From Chloroflexi bacterium UBA4733 (GTDB lineage Bacteria > Chloroflexota > UBA4733), in contig DHIZ01000207.1 of assembly GCA_002404055.1 (NCBI GenBank), positions 1-8,899 of the forward strand: 8,899 bases of DNA, written 5' to 3'. Under the pieces are notes generated by a model. The model did no database searches, was not told the origin of the DNA, and was given only the letters and a program-made list of their open reading frames with translations. The stretch's first letter is position 1; every line of letters starts with the position of its first letter. This document shows positions 6,002-8,899 of the stretch, one piece after another. Position numbers and translations under genes: made by a program.

Positions 6002-6907
6002 TCACGGCTGCTCGCCTTGTCGCACCGGCACGTCGTCGCGGTTGCCCCATTCATTCCAGGAACCGTCGTAGTTGGCCAGTCGCTCCAGGGGGTAGCCGCG
6101 TAGCGCGAGAGCGAACAGCACGCCGGTGGCAGCAACGCCACCGTTGCAGTAGGCAACGAGCCGTTCGTCGCTGTCCTTACCGACTTCCGGCAACACCGCC
6201 GAAAGCGCCGGGTCGTCGCGGAAGGTACCGTCCGTGGGATCCATGAGTCGTTCACGCGGAATGCTGATCGCGCCCGGGATATGGCCGCCGCGCTTGCCGC
6301 GGCGTAGGGCACCCGTGTACTGCCGCTCATCTCGCGCATCCAGGAGGCGCACTCCCGGCTTGCCGATGAGTTGCAGCACTTCGCTTGCTTCCACGCGCAG
6401 CCCTGGCTGCAAGTGCGGGGTGAACGTCGCTTTGGGAAAATGGGGAATGTCCGCCGTCAGTGGGCGCCCCTCGCGCTGCCATTTGGGCAGCCCGCCGTCC
6501 AGCACCAGCACACGGTCGTGGCCGTACAGGTGGAGCAGCCACCAGAGGCGGGTGGCGAACTGCGACGTCGGGGCGTCGTCATAGGCAACGACGGTATGCT
6601 GGTCACCGATGCCACGGGTCCCCAGCGTGGCGGCCAACTGGTCGGCACGGGCCGCTTGCGCCGGCACCGGATCATCGGAGTCAACCAGGTCGCGCGTCCA
6701 GTCCAGATAGATAGCGCCGGGGATGTGGGCTTCCGCGTAATCCGCCGGTCGCCCGCGATAGATTGCCTCCTGCACGCCGGGCTCCGGCTCGCTGGTTGCC
6801 ACCTGGCCGCGCATATCCACGATGCGCACGGTAGGATCGTCCAGATGCGCCGCCAGCCAGCCCGTCGACGCCAGCATCCCCGCGCGGATGCCTGATTCTA
6901 CATTCAC
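6002..6907 (-). CDS. Two-domain sulfurtransferase (rhodanese / 3-mercaptopyruvate type)
   Basis: This 301-residue cytoplasmic enzyme has tandem rhodanese domains and transfers a sulfane sulfur from thiosulfate or 3-mercaptopyruvate to a thiophilic acceptor through a Cys-persulfide. The N-terminal domain (about 10-150) has VRIVDMRG, HIPGAIYLDWTRDLV and, at the degenerate active loop, VVAYDDAPTS with no Cys. The C-terminal domain (about 175-300) has VRLLDARDERQYTG, GHIPGAISIP and the catalytic Cys254 in YCNGGVAATG. The loop is neither the CRKG form of classic rhodanese nor the exact CGSGVT of SseA, so the donor cannot be assigned. The start is GTG at 6907: GGAGG on the minus strand (6913-6917) lies 5 nt upstream, and domain homology begins within about 10 residues. 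The frame also runs on to an ATG at 7042, but that extension is basic and non-homologous. The restriction nuclease lies 33 bp downstream on the same strand, and a toxin-antitoxin pair diverges upstream. Confidence 0.88.
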   Translation of the reverse strand: MNVESGIRAGMLASTGWLAAHLDDPTVRIVDMRGQVATSEPEPGVQEAIYRGRPADYAEAHIPGAIYLDWTRDLVDSDDPVPAQAARADQLAATLGTRGIGDQHTVVAYDDAPTSQFATRLWWLLHLYGHDRVLVLDGGLPKWQREGRPLTADIPHFPKATFTPHLQPGLRVEASEVLQLIGKPGVRLLDARDERQYTGALRRGKRGGHIPGAISIPRERLMDPTDGTFRDDPALSAVLPEVGKDSDERLVAYCNGGVAATGVLFALALRGYPLERLANYDGSWNEWGNRDDVPVRQGEQP

Positions 6908-6968
6908 CGTTGCCTCCAATCTGCGTCCCCTGCGCCGCCGGCTCGCGTGATTGCCGGATATGCAAAGC

Positions 6969-6994
6969 ATTGTAGGGTCTCGATTGCCTACAAT
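6969..6994. promoter_or_regulatory. Inverted repeat with TACAAT on both strands (divergent promoter or operator candidate)
   Basis: ATTGTAGG (6969-6976) and CCTACAAT (6987-6994) are perfect 8-bp arms around a 10-nt spacer. Each arm presents TACAAT, a five-of-six match to a -10 box, one reading towards the sulfurtransferase (start about 55 nt away) and one towards the toxin-antitoxin genes. -35 hexamers are poor in both directions. It lies in the 189-bp divergent gap and could be a pair of promoters, a regulator site, or both. Confidence 0.38.
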
Positions 6995-7025
6995 ACACGG
7001 GGGCGGTCGGTGTCCAACGTTGCTC

Positions 7026-7045
7026 GCCATGCGCGGGCGCATGGC
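7026..7045. promoter_or_regulatory. Perfect 9-bp dyad upstream of the antitoxin, operator candidate
   Basis: GCCATGCGC (7026-7034) is the exact reverse complement of 7037-7045, with a 2-nt centre (GG). The compact 20-bp symmetry suits a dimeric DNA-binding protein. It ends 51 bp before the antitoxin ATG, the usual position for the operator through which type II toxin-antitoxin pairs repress themselves. It could also act as an RNA hairpin in a leader. No second copy was noticed in the window. Confidence 0.4.
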
Positions 7046-7096
7046 CGGGGTGAGGGCAACGGAATTCGGAGATAAACAGAAGAATGGCGGTGAGTC

Positions 7097-7315
7097 ATGA
7101 CGAAGTCACTTGAACTGGCTTTCGCGGAGGCGGCCAAGTTGCCGGAGCGCGAACAAGACTCTGTGGCTGGGTGGATACTGTCTGAACTTGCATCCGAGCG
7201 CCGTTGGGATGAAGCCTTCGCCACCTCGGCGGACGCCCTGGCTGTGCTTGCTGACGAGGCACTTGTCGAACACCGCGCCGGCAAGACGAAGCGTCTGGTA
7301 CCGGAGCGCATGTGA
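7097..7315 (+). CDS. Putative antitoxin of a type II toxin-antitoxin pair
   Basis: This 72-residue acidic protein resembles a frequent small antitoxin type found directly before RelE/ParE-like toxins. Its pattern is LELAFAEAAKLPEREQDSVA, then WILSELASERRWDEAF, then a C-terminal LADEALVEHRAGKTKRLVPE that would wrap around the toxin. It is predicted to be almost wholly helical, and I see no obvious ribbon-helix-helix or helix-turn-helix domain, so DNA binding is uncertain. ATG 7097 has GGTGAG just upstream (about 7089-7094), and the MTKSLELAF beginning fits the type. Its stop overlaps the toxin start by 4 nt (GTGA, 7312-7315), indicating translational coupling. The assignment rests on pattern resemblance and gene order, since short helical proteins of this kind lack diagnostic residues. 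Confidence 0.7.
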   Translation: MTKSLELAFAEAAKLPEREQDSVAGWILSELASERRWDEAFATSADALAVLADEALVEHRAGKTKRLVPERM

Positions 7316-7581
7316 TCTCGCATACGACGCCACGCTTCTGGGCCGCGTTTGAGCGATTACCGGAACGCGTCCGCCGTCACGCTCGGCAAGCCTATCACCT
7401 GTTCCAACAGAATCCGCAACACCCGAGTCTGCACTTCAAGCCGGTTCATCCGAACAGGCCTGTGTACTCGGTGAGAATAGGCAGTGACTATCGCGCGTTG
7501 GGTGTATTGGACGGTGACGAAATCCTTTGGTTCTGGATCGGCACGCACACTGACTATGATCATGTAATAGCGGCGCGCTGA
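7312..7581 (+). CDS. RelE/ParE-superfamily toxin
   Basis: This 89-residue basic protein has the RelE/ParE-fold pattern: two N-terminal helices (FWAAFERLPERVRRHARQAY, 9-28), a FQQNPQHPSLHFKPVH loop (31-46), then strands VYSVRIGSDYRALGV (51-65) and EILWFWIGTHTDYDHVI (70-86). R55, R61, H79 and Y82 occupy positions where mRNA-interferase members (YoeB/RelE type) keep catalytic or RNA-contact residues. Gyrase poisoning of the ParE type cannot be excluded. GTG at 7312 is the only start that fits; it overlaps the antitoxin stop by 4 nt, so the toxin should be made only with its antitoxin. Base composition looks lower in GC than the flanking genes by eye, which fits horizontal movement of the pair. 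The isomerase-like gene begins 33 bp downstream. Confidence 0.78.
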   Translation: MISHTTPRFWAAFERLPERVRRHARQAYHLFQQNPQHPSLHFKPVHPNRPVYSVRIGSDYRALGVLDGDEILWFWIGTHTDYDHVIAAR

Positions 7582-7586
7582 ATCGT

Positions 7587-7592
7587 TATAAA
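7587..7592 (+). promoter_or_regulatory. Candidate -10 box before the isomerase-like gene
   Basis: TATAAA lies in the 33-bp gap after the toxin and matches TATAAT at five of six positions. A transcript would begin near 7599, at the AGGGAG ribosome-site candidate (7598-7603), 11 nt before the ATG at 7615. No convincing -35 is present at 16-18 nt. Readthrough from the toxin-antitoxin operon is equally possible. Confidence 0.25.
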
Positions 7593-7614
7593 GAGACAGG
7601 GAGCAACTACGGCA

Positions 7615-8899
7615 ATGGAGCAAGGAACTGCTGTCGAATTACTGGGTAGCGAGAGCGCCGGCGCCGACGCACGGGTGCGGCAACTGGCGGATGACGATCT
7701 CCTGGGCCAGTTGCTGGAGCGGCGGGGCCGCATGCGGGAGCTGGGCGATGAGGGCGGGGACATCAAGCTGGACTGGGTGGATGCCGTCGAGCAGGCGCTG
7801 GAGCACCCCGAATGGCTGGAGGACCTGGCAAACGAGGCGCGCGATATCCTGGCGGCCGGCATCCGGCACATCATCTGGTCCGCCATGGGTGGCTCCGTCC
7901 AGACGGTCTATTGCCTCAAGCGCATGGGCTACCTCGACCTGCCGGGCTTGACGATTCATCCGCTGGATAGCACCGATCCGGCCTCACTCAATCGCACGCT
8001 TGAGGAGATCGCGGCTGCGGAGGGTATCGACTTGGGTGCGCTGGAGGGGCAGACGGAGCTACTGCGTGCCGCCATTCGGCAGGTGTTGGCGACCACCATG
8101 ATTACCGGTGTGAGCATGGGCATGACCAGCGAAGAGCCGATCACGCACTTGCAATGGTTTGATGGCCTGTTGCAGGAGTACGCCATCCCCCAGCCGGAGC
8201 AGCATCTGCAAGTGATGACGCTGCCCGATTCCTACCTCGACCGCTTTGCCCGCGAGCGTCAGGCCCGCATGGTACCGATCCAACTGGACGGCGAGAGCCA
8301 CACGCCGGGGCGCATGAGTGCGCCGGCAACGCGCGTCTTCCTGCGTCCCGTGGCGTTAGCCCTGGCGGCCGGCGCCACAGCCGACAGCGCCAACGTGGCC
8401 GGCCAACTGCGGGACCTCTTGCTGCGCTGCCAGGCAAGATACGGCGTCTCCCATGGCGAGAATGCCGAACAACGCCGCTTGAGAACAGCAGGCGACCCGT
8501 TTATCCGGCTGGGCGCTTTTATGGCTGACGAAGCGATTGTGCGGAGGCGTAACAAGCTGGTGCTGGTACTGCCGGCGGAGTGGCGCGGCCTCGGCCCCTG
8601 GATCGAGCAACTAGTCGAAGAGAGCCTGGGCAAGGGCGGCAAAGGCTGGCTCGTCTTCTACGACCAGGACCTGGCGTCTCTCCGTGACAGCGGGGATTGC
8701 GTGTTCCTGGCCCTGCAGCCGGCCGGTGAGCCTGAGCCACAGGCAGGAGATCTGGCGATGCTGCGACGGGCAGGGCGCCCGGTGCTGACCATGCAGGTAG
8801 CCCAGGAGGCGAGCAGTTCCCTGCCGGCCCGTTTGCCCGAACTGGCCGGCCTCTTCGCCTCCTGGAAGCTGGCGGTGACGGCGTTTGGCTACCTGAACG
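7615..8899 (+). CDS. Glucose-6-phosphate isomerase-like protein (3' end outside the window)
   Basis: I translated this frame by hand: it is open from ATG 7615 to the window end (428 codons, no stop). It resembles the phosphoglucose isomerase half of bacterial transaldolase-isomerase proteins, which interconvert glucose-6-P and fructose-6-P. A sugar-isomerase (SIS) domain begins with IIWSAMGGS (86-94) and HPLDSTDPASL (115-125). The second half has WIEQLVEESLGKGGKG (329-344), close to the WIEQL-AEST-GKEGKG motif of those enzymes. It ends at WKLAVTAFGYLN (417-428), just where NPFDQP would be expected. The phosphate-binding loop, normally SKSGTT, reads SMGMTSEEP (167-175), a strong departure, so substrate and activity are uncertain. 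The first ~80 residues are a helical region and contain no transaldolase domain. The start is supported by AGGGAG 11 nt upstream and an in-frame stop at 7579. Confidence 0.75.
   Translation, partial: MEQGTAVELLGSESAGADARVRQLADDDLLGQLLERRGRMRELGDEGGDIKLDWVDAVEQALEHPEWLEDLANEARDILAAGIRHIIWSAMGGSVQTVYCLKRMGYLDLPGLTIHPLDSTDPASLNRTLEEIAAAEGIDLGALEGQTELLRAAIRQVLATTMITGVSMGMTSEEPITHLQWFDGLLQEYAIPQPEQHLQVMTLPDSYLDRFARERQARMVPIQLDGESHTPGRMSAPATRVFLRPVALALAAGATADSANVAGQLRDLLLRCQARYGVSHGENAEQRRLRTAGDPFIRLGAFMADEAIVRRRNKLVLVLPAEWRGLGPWIEQLVEESLGKGGKGWLVFYDQDLASLRDSGDCVFLALQPAGEPEPQAGDLAMLRRAGRPVLTMQVAQEASSSLPARLPELAGLFASWKLAVTAFGYLN

Noticed and set aside
5309..6907. DNA phosphorothioation system, because a sulfurtransferase lies beside a restriction nuclease
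   Set aside because: Dnd/Ssp systems use a cysteine desulfurase with DndB-E or SspB-E type proteins, and none are here; a two-domain rhodanese is a common metabolic enzyme.
6908..7042. ATG at 7042 as start of the sulfurtransferase
   Set aside because: It would add 45 basic, non-homologous residues over the control region and has no ribosome site; GTG 6907 has GGAGG 5 nt upstream.
1..8899. CRISPR array, tRNA, rRNA, or intact insertion sequence
   Set aside because: I saw no regularly spaced direct repeats, no cloverleaf with tRNA landmarks, no rRNA-like stretch and no transposase. The branched palindrome at 1052-1163 lacks tRNA consensus bases.

Overview
This GC-rich window has short intergenic gaps, genes on both strands, several GTG starts and a branched palindromic repeat. 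It looks like a chromosomal segment from a free-living bacterium. The Uma2-type nuclease, the style of the small toxin-antitoxin pair and the palindrome make me suspect Chloroflexota. That is an inference from general resemblance, since there is no rRNA or other marker gene here.

Layout, left to right. (1) 32-745 (+): catalytic part of a sensor histidine kinase, entered almost exactly at its phospho-acceptor H-box; its upstream reading frame is broken. (2) 836-1024 (+): a small Flp/Fap-type pilin. (3) 1052-1163: a 112-bp palindrome with perfect 22-bp outer arms and two inner 7-bp hairpins. It directly abuts (4) 1164-1425 (-), the remnant of an ABC-transporter ATPase that lacks its Walker A and everything after the Q-loop region. 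(5) 1461-2963 (+): a two-HKD phospholipase D-superfamily enzyme. (6) 3157-4521 (+): a DNA amino-methyltransferase (DPFAG ... TSPPY). (7) 4584-5201 (+): a Uma2-family PD-(D/E)XK nuclease. (8) 5309-5968 (-): an Eco29kI-family GIY-YIG restriction endonuclease with all six known active-site positions conserved. (9) 6002-6907 (-): a two-domain rhodanese/mercaptopyruvate-type sulfurtransferase. (10) A divergent control region with two perfect dyads (6969-6994 and 7026-7045). (11) 7097-7581 (+): an overlapping antitoxin/RelE-ParE-like toxin pair. (12) 7615 to the right edge (+): a divergent glucose-6-phosphate-isomerase-like protein that is open to the end of the window.

How the genes may work together. 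The stretch 3157-7581 reads as a small genome-defence or genome-conflict cluster: methyltransferase, Uma2 nuclease, Eco29kI-type nuclease and toxin-antitoxin, with a sulfurtransferase between the last two. The most interesting point is the possible restriction-modification pairing. Characterised Eco29kI-family enzymes cut CCGCGG, and Eco29kI itself works with a C5-cytosine methyltransferase. Here the only nearby methyltransferase is of the amino (N4-cytosine or N6-adenine) type. I found three CCGCGG sites by eye, and one lies exactly at codons 2-3 of the methyltransferase gene. No sequence search could be run, so family assignments rest on motifs I can read.
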